A stretch of 64,000 bases of DNA from Cloacibacterium normanense. GTDB taxonomy: Bacteria > Bacteroidota > Bacteroidia > Flavobacteriales > Weeksellaceae. Made by a program: the position numbers and the translations under genes. Under the pieces are notes generated by a model that saw only the letters and a program-made list of their open reading frames with translations, searched no databases and was not told where the DNA came from. The stretch is from contig NZ_CP034157.1 of assembly GCF_003860565.1 (NCBI RefSeq), positions 1,736,001 to 1,800,000 on the forward strand, read 5' to 3'. The stretch's first letter is position 1. Every line of letters begins with the position of its first letter. This document shows, piece by piece, positions 1 through 9,731 of the stretch.

Positions 1-3000
1 ATTGGTAAAAAGATTGCTTTCTTGCCAAGAAATTCCGTCTATAGAATATAAAATTTTCTTACTTCCCGTTGCAATTACGGTATAATCATTTCCATTGGTT
101 TCTAATTTTGTGATTACAGGAATTTCCTTTTCTAGCACTTCAAATTCATCTGTAAAAGAACAACTTTTATCATCTGTAATGGTAAGTGTATATTTACCCG
201 CAGCTAAATTAATAACCGCATTACTGCTTGAAATAACTGTTCCTACAGCATTTTTCCATTCATAAGTGACGACATTAAATGGATAAGAAGAAAAATCTGG
301 TTGTAAAAACGGTAAAACATCTTTCGGGCAAATCCAGAAATTCTCTATATCAAATGCTGGAACTTTATTTAAAACCAAATTAATTTCCGCATAATTAGGA
401 CAAGTTGTGCTTGAAATAATTTTGACAAAAAATTTAAAAATTCCTGAATTTTCATCAAACGAATAAGCATTTGGATTCACGATTTTCTTTGTGGAACCAG
501 CTTTTAAATCAGAGAAAGAAAGATAATATTCGAAAGTTTCATCACTGGTTTTCAATTGATTTTCAAAAACGGTAAGATTAATAGTTTCTTTGCCATCATT
601 TACAGCATCACAAACCGAAAGCGTGAAACTCCCTTTATTTACAAAAGGTTGCAATACAAAATTCACCGTGGTAGTCTCTGCGCAATTTCCATTAATTTCG
701 GCTTTCAATGTAATATTTGGTTGTGCATTATTAATGGTATAATTCATCGCTTGAGCTGTAGTAAGCGCTACTCCATTTTCATAAAAGGTATAGGTTGCAT
801 ATTGTGCTGCTTCGGAATTGGTGAGAATGTCATTATCTAGATTAGCATCGGTATTCAAACGATTGAGCCAATCTATCAGGTTAAAAGTGTAAACTCCATC
901 TAAATTATCATCGCAAACTGAAATATCTTCAATGACATTAAATTTTATATTTCCAATAATTTTCAAAACAACCTCACCCACATAAAAACAACCATTGATG
1001 GATTGATATCTTGCATAAACTGTTTTAAAAGGTGTGGTAGCTGGTAATAAATAATTTTGCACGTCTGCATCGCTTAAATAATTAGTATTCGCAATGTCAA
1101 AAGCGTCATTTTGATTTTCAAAAAATCGAACTTCTCTTATAAAATCTGCAAAATTAGGATTTCCCTGATTTTCGTATAGTTTAGGAATCGCTTCACTTAA
1201 ATCAAAACTCATGGTTTGCGTTCCAGTCGCATCACATCTCAAAATGGTGGTAGATGGAGCTAACTTTACCTGAGTATACGCTGAAAAATCAAACACAAAA
1301 CGCAATTCTACTTTTTTAAGACAACTGCTTCCATCTAAAGTAGAAATTCTGAGATAAAAAGTGGTATTTCCAGCAATGGTAATCGGTTGAGACGGGTCTA
1401 CAATCAGTGAATTAAACACGCCAGAAACTGGGAAATAATTTCTAAACCATTCGAATTTATAATTGGCTAAGTTTCCATTAAAAAACTGTGAATAATAATC
1501 GGTAAGTTTTACTTTTTCTTCATTATTGTTAAAATGGTCACACTTCAAACTGACGACTAAATTATCCGTAATTATTCCTTGAATTTCTGACAATTGAAAC
1601 GTAATTTCTTCCACATTAGAGCAAGAAGGCGCTAAAGAAGAATTAATCACGGCGTAAACAGAAACAGGAGTATTGGTAACATTAAGCGTAGTAATCACAT
1701 TGGTAAGTGCTGCATCACTGTAATAGGTAACAGTAGGCTTCGGATTTTGATTCCACTGTGTTCCTAGAATTTCTATATCATAATTGCTTAACGTAATATT
1801 TGCATTTCCAGGACTATTGGTAGCACAGACAAATAGCTTTTTCTTCTCTGCAATAGGTTTGAGAATATGATAATTTAATTTTTTTACCACATAACAACTG
1901 TCGTGAACCAAATATCTTACAAAAAATTCTTTTGTGCTGATGTTATCTGGTAAGATTTGGTCTAATTCTGCGGTAGTCAATCCAAAATTGGTTACATCAT
2001 TAGCTGTAGTCGTATTATAATGAAAAGTTTGAGTGATTCCAGAAGTAGGTGTAATCACTTTGATGACTGCATCTGCATCATTTTTCAAATTCACGAGTTC
2101 ATCTCTATTTTTTTCGCAGAGATAAATATCTGCATCTTCGGTATCATAAATCGTTGGAGAATCCGGGACAACATCAGTATCTGCATCAGTTACATTTAAA
2201 ATAATTCTGTCAAAAATCACTTTAACGGTAAATTTCAATACCGAAAAACAAATTCCTTTACAAGCATCTGTTTGTTGATATTCTATTCTCGCAAACAAAT
2301 CATAAGTGTAATCTTGCAACTCTTGACCTTCTCTGATAAAATCTAAAGGATTTACATTTTGTAAAGCATTTTCTTCTGTTTCAAAAACACTAATTTTAAA
2401 AACATTTTGGTCATTAGAAAAGACGATTCCACGATTTTTAAGTTCTTTTTCCCATTCGAAAGGCTCGATATAAATAGGATTGCTGCTAGAAATAATATCA
2501 CAAATTTCATGAATAGAATTCATCTGAATTGGGGTAGAAACCACTGATGGAGCACTAGTAAAAACTACAGAAATAGGCCCAAAAATCTGTGTACCGCATT
2601 GAGCTGTGTTATATTTTACATAAATTTTAGAAGCCGAAGTGAGGTCTGCACTGGTTACTTCTGCAGGATTATTGTCTATGGTAAAACTTACAGAACCTGC
2701 GAAATTGGCATCAAACAATTGACAATTTAGTCTAGACAACTGAAAATTTCTCTCTATTCCATCATTGTTTGAATCACAAATTTCTACCGTGTTTTTGAGC
2801 AAAATATTATTGAGCAATAAAAAACTCAAATTAGAAATGGTAAAACAACTTGCATTGGTTGCGCTTTCTACTCGTACAAAATATTTCTGCGTAACGTCTA
2901 AAGGCAAACTAGCATCTAAAAAATTTGCATTTCCAGCAAAAGCATCGGCTCCATCGAGATAATATTTAAAAACAAATGGAGAAATTGCTGCGCCATGAAT

Positions 3001-4095
3001 GGTTAAATCTGGATTAATATCTGCTTGATAAAAAATATTCGTAGAAGAATTACAAACTGGTTTTACAAAATCTTTGGCTTGAGGATAACTCGGATCAAAA
3101 GTAATCCGAATATCATCTGAATGCGTAATCACTACACCATTAGAAAGCGTATAATAAGCAGTAGCAGTAATGGTTTCGTTCTGCACAGAGCATAAATCTA
3201 TTGAACTATAATTAGTATTAAAAACGGTAGGTAAAGCTTGTGTAGCAGAACCGCTCCAAATAATACGTTGTGGTTTTATTACATTTCCCGAAGGTGAAAA
3301 TCTGTAGGCTTCTTGAGTAGCTGACCAAATTCCTGTATTTCTATTAATGGGCGCAATTCCGTTTCCTGAAGCATTATTAATCCCAATAAGTGATTCTCTA
3401 ACCGTCGCTGAAACATCTGGCAAAGGTTTTTCTGCAACATAAACATCTATTTCATTCGTCAATTCATATAACACAATCTGCGTAGTGCTTCTCTGTGTGG
3501 TTCTGGTAATTTCTCCGTTGTTAAAATTGATAATTAATTTTCTACACGGCGAAACACCTTCTACTCGATAACTTACATTTCCTACTCTGTCTGTAAAATC
3601 TAAATCTTGATAGACTCCAAAAATAGATTTTGTAGGCAAATAGGTATTGGGAATTTGTTTTCCCGTAATATCTGCAGCACTGTAATCACCAACTGAATAG
3701 TTTTCATTAAAACTTACAAAGCCATTACTACTAATGATTAAAGACTGTACATTTTCGCCATAATAATTAAAAGAAAAAGGCTTATTTCCAAAAATGGAAG
3801 CATCATTAAAAGCTATTTTAGCTAAATATTCATCGTCTTTATAGCCTAAAATCGTTCCAGTATTGGTATCAATGTTAGGAAAAGGGATGGCAGAAACCGA
3901 ATATTGATTGGTATCTCTAATATCGGGAAAAGTAATATTCAGCGGAAAACATTTAGAAGAATTGAGCGGATAATTACACGTAATAGTAACATCAGAATTT
4001 CCTAAAGCATCTTTAATCGATGGACATGACTGAGATTTTATTACTGCATAAGGTAGTAATACCAATAAGAATAGTATAATCTTATTCAGTCTCAT
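1..4095 (-). CDS. Giant secreted surface protein, N-terminal part (likely T9SS cargo)
   Basis: I read this frame through every codon from the ATG at 4095 to base 1 and found no stop, so 1365 codons are open and the gene continues past the left edge. The N-terminus is a signal peptide (MRLNKIILFLLVLLPYAVIKSQS). The rest is extracellular-looking, rich in N, T, S and D, with repeated Cys-Asp motifs such as CDSNNDG (about residue 438), CDDNLDG (about 1060) and CDAVNDG (about 1161). These are typical of the large multidomain surface proteins of Bacteroidetes. The last visible residues (YSIDGISWQESNLF) resemble the segment just before a type B gliding-motility/T9SS sorting domain, which would lie outside the window. 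Function is unknown; adhesin or surface-layer roles are usual for such proteins. The 4 kb has no competing gene on the other strand. Confidence 0.85.
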   Translation of the reverse strand, partial: MRLNKIILFLLVLLPYAVIKSQSCPSIKDALGNSDVTITCNYPLNSSKCFPLNITFPDIRDTNQYSVSAIPFPNIDTNTGTILGYKDDEYLAKIAFNDASIFGNKPFSFNYYGENVQSLIISSNGFVSFNENYSVGDYSAADITGKQIPNTYLPTKSIFGVYQDLDFTDRVGNVSYRVEGVSPCRKLIINFNNGEITRTTQRSTTQIVLYELTNEIDVYVAEKPLPDVSATVRESLIGINNASGNGIAPINRNTGIWSATQEAYRFSPSGNVIKPQRIIWSGSATQALPTVFNTNYSSIDLCSVQNETITATAYYTLSNGVVITHSDDIRITFDPSYPQAKDFVKPVCNSSTNIFYQADINPDLTIHGAAISPFVFKYYLDGADAFAGNANFLDASLPLDVTQKYFVRVESATNASCFTISNLSFLLLNNILLKNTVEICDSNNDGIERNFQLSRLNCQLFDANFAGSVSFTIDNNPAEVTSADLTSASKIYVKYNTAQCGTQIFGPISVVFTSAPSVVSTPIQMNSIHEICDIISSSNPIYIEPFEWEKELKNRGIVFSNDQNVFKISVFETEENALQNVNPLDFIREGQELQDYTYDLFARIEYQQTDACKGICFSVLKFTVKVIFDRIILNVTDADTDVVPDSPTIYDTEDADIYLCEKNRDELVNLKNDADAVIKVITPTSGITQTFHYNTTTANDVTNFGLTTAELDQILPDNISTKEFFVRYLVHDSCYVVKKLNYHILKPIAEKKKLFVCATNSPGNANITLSNYDIEILGTQWNQNPKPTVTYYSDAALTNVITTLNVTNTPVSVYAVINSSLAPSCSNVEEITFQLSEIQGIITDNLVVSLKCDHFNNNEEKVKLTDYYSQFFNGNLANYKFEWFRNYFPVSGVFNSLIVDPSQPITIAGNTTFYLRISTLDGSSCLKKVELRFVFDFSAYTQVKLAPSTTILRCDATGTQTMSFDLSEAIPKLYENQGNPNFADFIREVRFFENQNDAFDIANTNYLSDADVQNYLLPATTPFKTVYARYQSINGCFYVGEVVLKIIGNIKFNVIEDISVCDDNLDGVYTFNLIDWLNRLNTDANLDNDILTNSEAAQYATYTFYENGVALTTAQAMNYTINNAQPNITLKAEINGNCAETTTVNFVLQPFVNKGSFTLSVCDAVNDGKETINLTVFENQLKTSDETFEYYLSFSDLKAGSTKKIVNPNAYSFDENSGIFKFFVKIISSTTCPNYAEINLVLNKVPAFDIENFWICPKDVLPFLQPDFSSYPFNVVTYEWKNAVGTVISSSNAVINLAAGKYTLTITDDKSCSFTDEFEVLEKEIPVITKLETNGNDYTVIATGSKKILYSIDGISWQESNLFTN

Positions 4096-4160
4096 TTTCA
4101 CTTTTTATTCCAATCAAATTTAAAGAATTATAACGAAATAACCACTACAATATTTTACGT

Positions 4161-4185
4161 AAAAAAAGCCGAGAAAATTCTCGGC
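4161..4185 (-). terminator. Rho-independent terminator of HMG-CoA synthase gene
   Basis: A 6-bp GCCGAG/CTCGGC stem (4168-4173 with 4180-4185) with a 6-base loop is followed on the minus strand by seven T. It lies just past the stop of the HMG-CoA synthase gene. Confidence 0.8.
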
Positions 4186-4192
4186 TCATTTT

Positions 4193-5521
4193 TTATCTTC
4201 TTTCGTAATATCTTGCTCCAACTAAAACTGGGCTTTCTTTTTCTACTTTTACCAATCCAAATCCTTTCCAATCTGGATTTACAGAAGTACTGAGTTTTTT
4301 TCTATGTAAATTTTCATAAGTATCAAAATCTATTGCTCTGCGCTGATTCAGCACTTCAAAAATATTCCATTTTTCTACCACAGATTTCCATTCGCTCCCT
4401 ATTTTCCCAGCAAAAACTTTAGATTTACTTCCGCTTCCGTAGGCTAAAAACCCTAGTTCTTTTCCTGCTAATTCTTCCCCATTTTCATAAGAAACTTGGA
4501 AAGCAGAAAGTAGCGCCATAAAAATAGAAGCGGTGTACATATTCCCAATTTCTGAACTTGCACGTTGCGTAATTTCTATTTTTTCGGCAACTAAATTTTT
4601 ATATTCATCGGTTTGAGCGATGGCTTTTATATCATCAGAAGTAGTGGCATTCATTCCGTTTTCTAAGCCGAAAATTTCGGTAAATAATCTCTTCCCGTGG
4701 AATGCATACGGAAGGTGGAAAATCAAAAATCGCCAATTTTCATAAGGCTTTTCTTTTCCGCTTTCTTCTTTGTAATGTTGATAAGCTTCTCTAATTCTAT
4801 CTTGGTAACATTGATTAGAATATTGACCGTCAAAAACAGGTTCATCTGTAAAAATTTCTACTTTTTCGGCAAAGGTTTCTGGTAAATTCTGCACCAAATC
4901 TTTAGTGGTTTCTCTTCTTGGTTTAAAGAAATCAAAAACGCTTTCTGTAGCGATTCCAAATTTATTTTCAATTTCCAACAATGTAGGATTTGCCGATACC
5001 AAAACTGCAACTGCACCACCACCTTGCGTATATTCACCAGTAGAAGCCAATTCATATTTCGCATAATCAGAAGCAATTACAATGGCTTTTTTCTCAGGAT
5101 TCGCTCTTACAAAATCAAGAGAATTGTGCAACGCATCTACAGCACCTACACACGCAAAAGTCATATCTACTACGTCACAATTTTTGAAACATCTCACTCC
5201 AAATTCTTTTTCTAGTTCTTTTTCTACCATTTGCATGGCATAAGTAGCAGTAGGTTTTGCAGCATCTAGCGAAGATTCTGTTCCTAAATAAATTCTAGAA
5301 ATTTCTTTGGGGTTTATTTTATAATCTTGTATGAGTTTTAAAAGTGCTTCTGCGGCAAAAGTGGCTGCGTCTTCGTGTACATCCGGAAAAGCCATCCTCT
5401 TCAACCCTAAACCTTTTTCTAATTTTGCAGGTTCTATTCCTCTTTTTTCGGCTAAATCCTTAATTTCTAAATATAAACTTGGCACAAAAAAACTTGCCGC
5501 TTCGATTCCGATTTTCATCAT
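4193..5521 (-). CDS. Hydroxymethylglutaryl-CoA synthase family protein
   Basis: Likely condenses acetyl-CoA with acetoacetyl-CoA to HMG-CoA, the first committed step of the mevalonate route to isoprenoids. The 442-residue thiolase-fold protein shows a putative acetyl-accepting Cys124 in DMTFACVGAVDAL, an acidic residue in LGTESSLD (about 82) and a His in FHLPYAFHGKRLF (about 269), matching the Glu/Cys/His arrangement of the family. Two consecutive ATG codons open the gene; either could be used. It is monocistronic: a terminator follows it and the next gene upstream has its own terminator. A KAS-III-like ketosynthase role is less likely because of the EssLDAAKPT and GGGAVAVL context. No other mevalonate gene is in the window. 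Confidence 0.82.
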   Translation of the reverse strand: MMKIGIEAASFFVPSLYLEIKDLAEKRGIEPAKLEKGLGLKRMAFPDVHEDAATFAAEALLKLIQDYKINPKEISRIYLGTESSLDAAKPTATYAMQMVEKELEKEFGVRCFKNCDVVDMTFACVGAVDALHNSLDFVRANPEKKAIVIASDYAKYELASTGEYTQGGGAVAVLVSANPTLLEIENKFGIATESVFDFFKPRRETTKDLVQNLPETFAEKVEIFTDEPVFDGQYSNQCYQDRIREAYQHYKEESGKEKPYENWRFLIFHLPYAFHGKRLFTEIFGLENGMNATTSDDIKAIAQTDEYKNLVAEKIEITQRASSEIGNMYTASIFMALLSAFQVSYENGEELAGKELGFLAYGSGSKSKVFAGKIGSEWKSVVEKWNIFEVLNQRRAIDFDTYENLHRKKLSTSVNPDWKGFGLVKVEKESPVLVGARYYERR

Positions 5522-5624
5522 AATTCCTCAATTTTTGTACGAATTTAACGAGTTGAAAATTCCTGACAAAAGAATTATGCTAAGAATTTTGTTTTTTATT
5601 TTAAATCTAAATAATTTTTAGCAT

Positions 5625-5662
5625 CAAAAAAGCCCTTTTTACAAAAAATGTAAAAAGGGCTT
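5625..5662 (-). terminator. Terminator of M1 aminopeptidase gene
   Basis: A 13-bp perfect stem (5630-5642 with 5650-5662, core AAGCCCTTTTTAC) is followed by T residues on the minus strand, 22 bases past the peptidase stop. Confidence 0.85.
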
Positions 5663-5683
5663 CAATTTATTAAAACAAATTAA

Positions 5684-8185
5684 TTAGTTGCTGTAAGAAG
5701 TAATCGCTTTATTCAGCATTTCTATTTGAGTGTTTAGACTGGTGCTTGAAGGGTTCTCTCTAAATAGTTTCATCTTTCTTTCTAAGCCTTTTTTTAGCAT
5801 TTGTACAATCATCATTTTGGCTTGTACATTATCGCCAATTTGACTTTTCGCTTGCCCTAAAACTTTCGTAAGATTGTGTACTGCTTTTGTATTATCAGAA
5901 TCCATAATCCAATTGAAACCTTCTTCTGCGGGTGCTGCTAATGTAGGATTTTGAAACCCAATAAAAGGATAAAACGCTACAAGAGACGCAATATTTGGCA
6001 TTTGAGCAGTGATTTTATTTTTTACAATCACCGGCAAAAGTGTCATCACTAAATCTTCCGAAGCGCTTTCCAAATCTATTTTTTCGGCATAATTTACTAC
6101 TTTTTCAGGAGCAACTTGAGCAATTCCAGAAAGTGAATTTCCTTTCACCGAATTAGATACTGCATTGATTCCTTTTTCAAATAATGGTAAATATTTAGGG
6201 TTTTTAGTTTTTGCTAAAACACCGATTGCAGCTCCTTTCACCAAATTTTTATCATCATTTTGCGCTAATTTTTCTACATCTGCCAAAAATGATTTTGGAT
6301 CTTCTGGTAAACCTTCTAATGCTAACAATCTATTTCTGTAAAACTTATCTTTCAAAGCTGCTGCATATAATTTGTCTGCAAACGGATTTTTAGAAACTTG
6401 GTCTTTTGCTTCTTCTATAGCCGTGTATTTGCTGTACAAATCTTTAGCAGTAGTGTATTGTAAAAATAATTGTTCTGGAGTTTTGTCTTGTTTAATATCG
6501 CTTAGCAATAAACCTTCAGGATTTGCATTAATCAATTCAGGATTTTTAGTCGCATCAAAAACGAAGTCATTTTTCGCATTTGCCGTTACCCAAACTTCTT
6601 TTCTAGAAATTTTACCATTTTCTAAAACATCAATCGACAATGGAAACTCAAATTTTTCTTCTTGTGTCTGAGCAACATTTACGGTGACTTGTTTTTTCAT
6701 CGGGTCAAAAGTAGATTTTACTTCTAACTTAGGATAACCTTTACCGAAATACCATTGATTAAAGAACCAGTTTAAATCTTTTCCCGAAACTTTTTCCAGA
6801 GAAAGTCTCAGTTGATGCGCTTCTCCAGTTCCATATTCATTGGTTTTAAGATAATCTGAAAGTCCAGCGAAAAACGCATCATCTCCCAAATAATTTCTTA
6901 GCATGTGTAGAATTCCGCCACCTTTATTGTAAGAAACGCCATCAAACATGTCTTCTCTGCTTTCATAATTAAATCTCACTAAATCTTTACCAAAATTTCT
7001 TGGGTCTGCTTTAGAATTTCTGAGCGATTTTAATCTTTTATAATCGGCTTCGTCTTTTCCATACTTGTATTCGTTCCAAAGATATTCTGAATAATCTGCA
7101 AAACTCTCATTTACCGTAAGATTACTCCAACTTTCTGCGGTTACCAAATCTCCAAACCAATGGTGGAATAATTCGTGAGCGATTACATCTTCCCATTTGT
7201 TTTCGTCTGCTAAATCACCCGCTTTTTGTTGTGCAGATTCTTCGTGAATTACTGCGGTAGTATTTTCCATAGCACCAGAAACGTAATCTCTGCCTACAAT
7301 CTGTGCGTATTTATGCCAAGGAAAATCATAGTTTAATTTTTTAGAAAAGAACTCTATCATTTCTGGAGTATTCCCAAAAATTTGTTTTGCATAAGGCTCA
7401 TATTCTTTTTCTACATAATAATCTACGTCTATATTTCTCCATTTATCTTTAATCATGGCATATTCTCCTACTCCCATGAAAAACAAATACGGAGCGTGTT
7501 TTTTGTCCATTACCCAATGATCTGTTCTCAGGTTTTCGCCTAAATTTTCAGAACTTTTTAAAATTCCGTTAGAAAGGGTTACATATTGTTTAGGAACCGT
7601 CATGTAAATTTCCTGCGTGGTTTTCTGATTGGGTTTATCTATTGTAGGAAACCAACAAGAAGAAGATTCCGTTTCACCTTGAGTCCAGATTTGTGTAGGT
7701 TTATCAGCATCTTTTCCTTGAGCATTGATGAAATAAAGTCCTTTTGCATCATTAATGGCAGCAGAACCTTTTTGTTTTACTTCATTAGGTCTCGCTACAT
7801 ATTTGATATAAACGGTATAATCTTGATTTTTTTGGTAAGTTTTATCCAAAGAAATTTTTAGAATATCTTCTTTGTAATCATATTTCAAAGGAGTTCTTGC
7901 ACCATTTTTTTCTAATGCTACCTCATTAATAATCATTCCTTTAGCATCTAAAACCAATTCATTGGAAGCATAAAAAAATGGAGAAGCGGTAATCCAAGCT
8001 TCGCCGTTCATTTGTTCTTTTTCAAAATTGAAATTCACACGCAATTTGGTGTGTTTCAACTCTGTAGATTTGGTATGAGTAGCTCTGTAAACACCAGTTC
8101 TGCCAGAAGTTTCGGTTTGTGCAAAAGTGAAATTGTCAGTAGAAAAAAGCCCTAAAAATAAGGCTGCAATGAGTAGTTTCTTCAT
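5684..8185 (-). CDS. Secreted M1 family aminopeptidase
   Basis: An 833-residue zinc aminopeptidase expected to trim N-terminal residues from peptides in the periplasm or outside the cell. A signal peptide occupies about residues 1-22. The substrate-binding GAMEN motif is at 304-308, the zinc-binding HELFHH at 337-342 and the third ligand Glu360 in NESFADY, the standard HExxH-x18-E spacing. The C-terminal third is helical and repeat-like, as in the M1 HEAT-type tail. Transcribed alone; its 5' flank carries a 14-bp inverted repeat. All catalytic residues are present. Compare the degenerate M1-like protein at 60927-63725. Confidence 0.93.
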   Translation of the reverse strand: MKKLLIAALFLGLFSTDNFTFAQTETSGRTGVYRATHTKSTELKHTKLRVNFNFEKEQMNGEAWITASPFFYASNELVLDAKGMIINEVALEKNGARTPLKYDYKEDILKISLDKTYQKNQDYTVYIKYVARPNEVKQKGSAAINDAKGLYFINAQGKDADKPTQIWTQGETESSSCWFPTIDKPNQKTTQEIYMTVPKQYVTLSNGILKSSENLGENLRTDHWVMDKKHAPYLFFMGVGEYAMIKDKWRNIDVDYYVEKEYEPYAKQIFGNTPEMIEFFSKKLNYDFPWHKYAQIVGRDYVSGAMENTTAVIHEESAQQKAGDLADENKWEDVIAHELFHHWFGDLVTAESWSNLTVNESFADYSEYLWNEYKYGKDEADYKRLKSLRNSKADPRNFGKDLVRFNYESREDMFDGVSYNKGGGILHMLRNYLGDDAFFAGLSDYLKTNEYGTGEAHQLRLSLEKVSGKDLNWFFNQWYFGKGYPKLEVKSTFDPMKKQVTVNVAQTQEEKFEFPLSIDVLENGKISRKEVWVTANAKNDFVFDATKNPELINANPEGLLLSDIKQDKTPEQLFLQYTTAKDLYSKYTAIEEAKDQVSKNPFADKLYAAALKDKFYRNRLLALEGLPEDPKSFLADVEKLAQNDDKNLVKGAAIGVLAKTKNPKYLPLFEKGINAVSNSVKGNSLSGIAQVAPEKVVNYAEKIDLESASEDLVMTLLPVIVKNKITAQMPNIASLVAFYPFIGFQNPTLAAPAEEGFNWIMDSDNTKAVHNLTKVLGQAKSQIGDNVQAKMMIVQMLKKGLERKMKLFRENPSSTSLNTQIEMLNKAITSYSN

Positions 8186-8247
8186 TTTAAAATTTTGTAT
8201 TTCGGTTAATTAGTCCCATTTATGTACTCTTTGTTACGTATAAAAAC

Positions 8248-8288
8248 TTTGCCAAAGTTAAAATTATTCTCAAATTAACTTTGGCAAA
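8248..8288. repeat. 14-bp inverted repeat between M1 peptidase and thyA
   Basis: TTTGCCAAAGTTAA (8248-8261) and its exact reverse complement (8275-8288) flank a 13-base A/T loop. It lies about 60 bases upstream of the M1 peptidase start. It could be a second terminator for thyA or an operator; the T-tract on either side is weak. Confidence 0.5.
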
Positions 8289-8293
8289 ATCCT

Positions 8294-8345
8294 AAAAAAA
8301 AATCAAAATTTACTCTCTAAATCTTAGAGGAAATAAATTTTGATT
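8294..8345 (-). terminator. Terminator of thyA
   Basis: A 12-bp stem (AATCAAAATTTA at 8301-8312 with 8334-8345) encloses a smaller CTCTAAA/TTAGAG hairpin and is followed by seven T on the minus strand. It sits 25 bases beyond the thyA stop. Confidence 0.7.
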
Positions 8346-8369
8346 CTCAAATATTTAATGAATTATCTT

Positions 8370-9164
8370 TTAAATCGCAACTGGCGCTTTAATTCCAGGA
8401 TGTGGATTGTAATTTTCTAACGTAAAATCTTCAAAATCGAAATCAAACAAATCTTTAATTTCTGGATTGAGTTTCATAGTTGGTAATGCTCTAGGTTCAC
8501 GAGAAAGTTGCAATTTTACCTGCTCAAAATGGTTGTTGTAAATATGAACATCACCGAAAGTATGCACATAATCTCCTACTTCTAATCCACAAACTTGTGC
8601 CACCATCATACACAGCAATGCATAACTCGCGATGTTAAAAGGAACGCCCAAAAATACATCAGCACTTCTTTGATACAGTTGCAATGACAATTTTCCATCT
8701 GCTACATAAAACTGAAATAACGCATGACAAGGCGCTAAAGCCATATTGGGAATTTCTGCTGCATTCCAAGCAGAAACGATAAGTCTTCTAGAATCTGGAT
8801 TTTTCTTGATTTGCTCTACTACTTCTACGATTTGGTCTACCACTTTTCCATCTTTGCCTTCCCAAGTTCTCCATTGTGCTCCGTAAACTGGACCAAGATT
8901 TCCGTTTTCGTCTGCCCATTCATTCCAAATGGAAACACCATTATCTGTGAGATATTTGATGTTTGTATCGCCTTTTAAAAACCAAAGCAATTCATAAATA
9001 ATAGACTTTAAATGCACTTTTTTGGTCGTTACCAAAGGAAAACCTTTAGACAAATCATATCGCAATTGGTAACCAAAAACGCTTCTGGTTCCTGTTCCTG
9101 TTCTGTCGGTTTTATCGGTTCCGTGGTCTAAAATATGTTGGAGTAAATCGAGGTAGTTTTGCAT
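8370..9164 (-). CDS. thyA: Thymidylate synthase
   Basis: Methylates dUMP to dTMP using methylene-tetrahydrofolate in the cytoplasm. The protein is 264 residues, the normal bacterial length. It carries the nucleophile Cys in [11 protein letters not shown], the dUMP-binding [20 protein letters not shown] segment and the conserved C-terminal APVAI. The N-terminal [17 protein letters not shown] segment is the phosphate-binding Arg loop. No dihydrofolate reductase gene is visible beside it; the upstream same-strand gene is the GreA-like protein, 60 bases away. Confidence 0.97.
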   Translation of the reverse strand: MQNYLDLLQHILDHGTDKTDRTGTGTRSVFGYQLRYDLSKGFPLVTTKKVHLKSIIYELLWFLKGDTNIKYLTDNGVSIWNEWADENGNLGPVYGAQWRTWEGKDGKVVDQIVEVVEQIKKNPDSRRLIVSAWNAAEIPNMALAPCHALFQFYVADGKLSLQLYQRSADVFLGVPFNIASYALLCMMVAQVCGLEVGDYVHTFGDVHIYNNHFEQVKLQLSREPRALPTMKLNPEIKDLFDFDFEDFTLENYNPHPGIKAPVAI

Positions 9165-9224
9165 AATGGTTTCAATATTCTTGGTTCTAAGTTCTGAGTT
9201 GACTTCTACAAATTAATGAAATTT

Positions 9225-9665
9225 TTACCAAATATTTTTGATGAATTGATTTAAGTTATTCACAATGAATGCATCGCCTTCTTTTTTACCATTCATGGCT
9301 TTCGCTAAAGGAGATTCTGCTGAAATGATGAATATTTTTTCTTGGTTAAAACTCAACTCGCCTAAAGAAACTGCAATGAAAAATTTGCCTTTATCTGTTT
9401 CCACCAAACTTCCTAAATTGACGGTTTTATGAGAAATAGTCTGAATATTTTTAAGAATCTGTTGAGATTTCAGTTGTTCATTCAGTTGAAGCTGAAGGTT
9501 ATTAATTTCTTGCTGAAGCATTTCTCGGGAAGTTTCATACTTATCTCCCATAGAACTTTTGGTATCATTATTAGAAGCTCTGGTTTCGGCAATGAGTTGC
9601 TCTAATTTCTGAATTTTTTCAGAAATTTTTTGTTTTACCAGTTCTAAAAGTTCAGCTTTGTTCAT
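9225..9665 (-). CDS. GreA/GreB-like coiled-coil protein
   Basis: The 146-residue protein has an N-terminal coiled coil (about 1-75) with an acidic tip region GDKYETSREM and a C-terminal segment SPLAKAMNGKKEGDAF. The latter matches the FKBP-like domain of GreA (S-P-L-x-x-A-x-x-G-x-x-x-G-D). This suggests an RNA polymerase secondary-channel binding protein, but it is shorter and more divergent than true GreA, which normally has about 158 residues. From memory, homologues in Flavobacteria are often labelled 3-oxoacyl-ACP synthase, which nothing in the sequence supports. A REP-like palindrome and the RAYT gene lie directly upstream. Confidence 0.6.
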   Translation of the reverse strand: MNKAELLELVKQKISEKIQKLEQLIAETRASNNDTKSSMGDKYETSREMLQQEINNLQLQLNEQLKSQQILKNIQTISHKTVNLGSLVETDKGKFFIAVSLGELSFNQEKIFIISAESPLAKAMNGKKEGDAFIVNNLNQFIKNIW

Positions 9666-9688
9666 GAGTAAATGTTATTAAGAATACT

Positions 9689-9719
9689 ACCCTTTTTGCG
9701 TTTAGAACGCAGAAAGGGT
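9689..9719. repeat. REP-like palindrome, copy 1, flanking RAYT
   Basis: A 31-base imperfect palindrome: ACCCTTTTTGCGTT, a TAG centre, then AACGCAGAAAGGGT. The single wobble pair in the stem gives it a direction. It lies 12 bases past the RAYT stop and is nearly the reverse complement of the copy at 10361-10391. Confidence 0.85.
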
Positions 9720-9731
9720 TTGTTGAATTAA

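Noticed and set aside
556-840. Plus-strand 94-codon frame and a second at 2765-2962
   Set aside because: Both are antisense to the continuous 1365-codon surface-protein frame and show no protein-like features.
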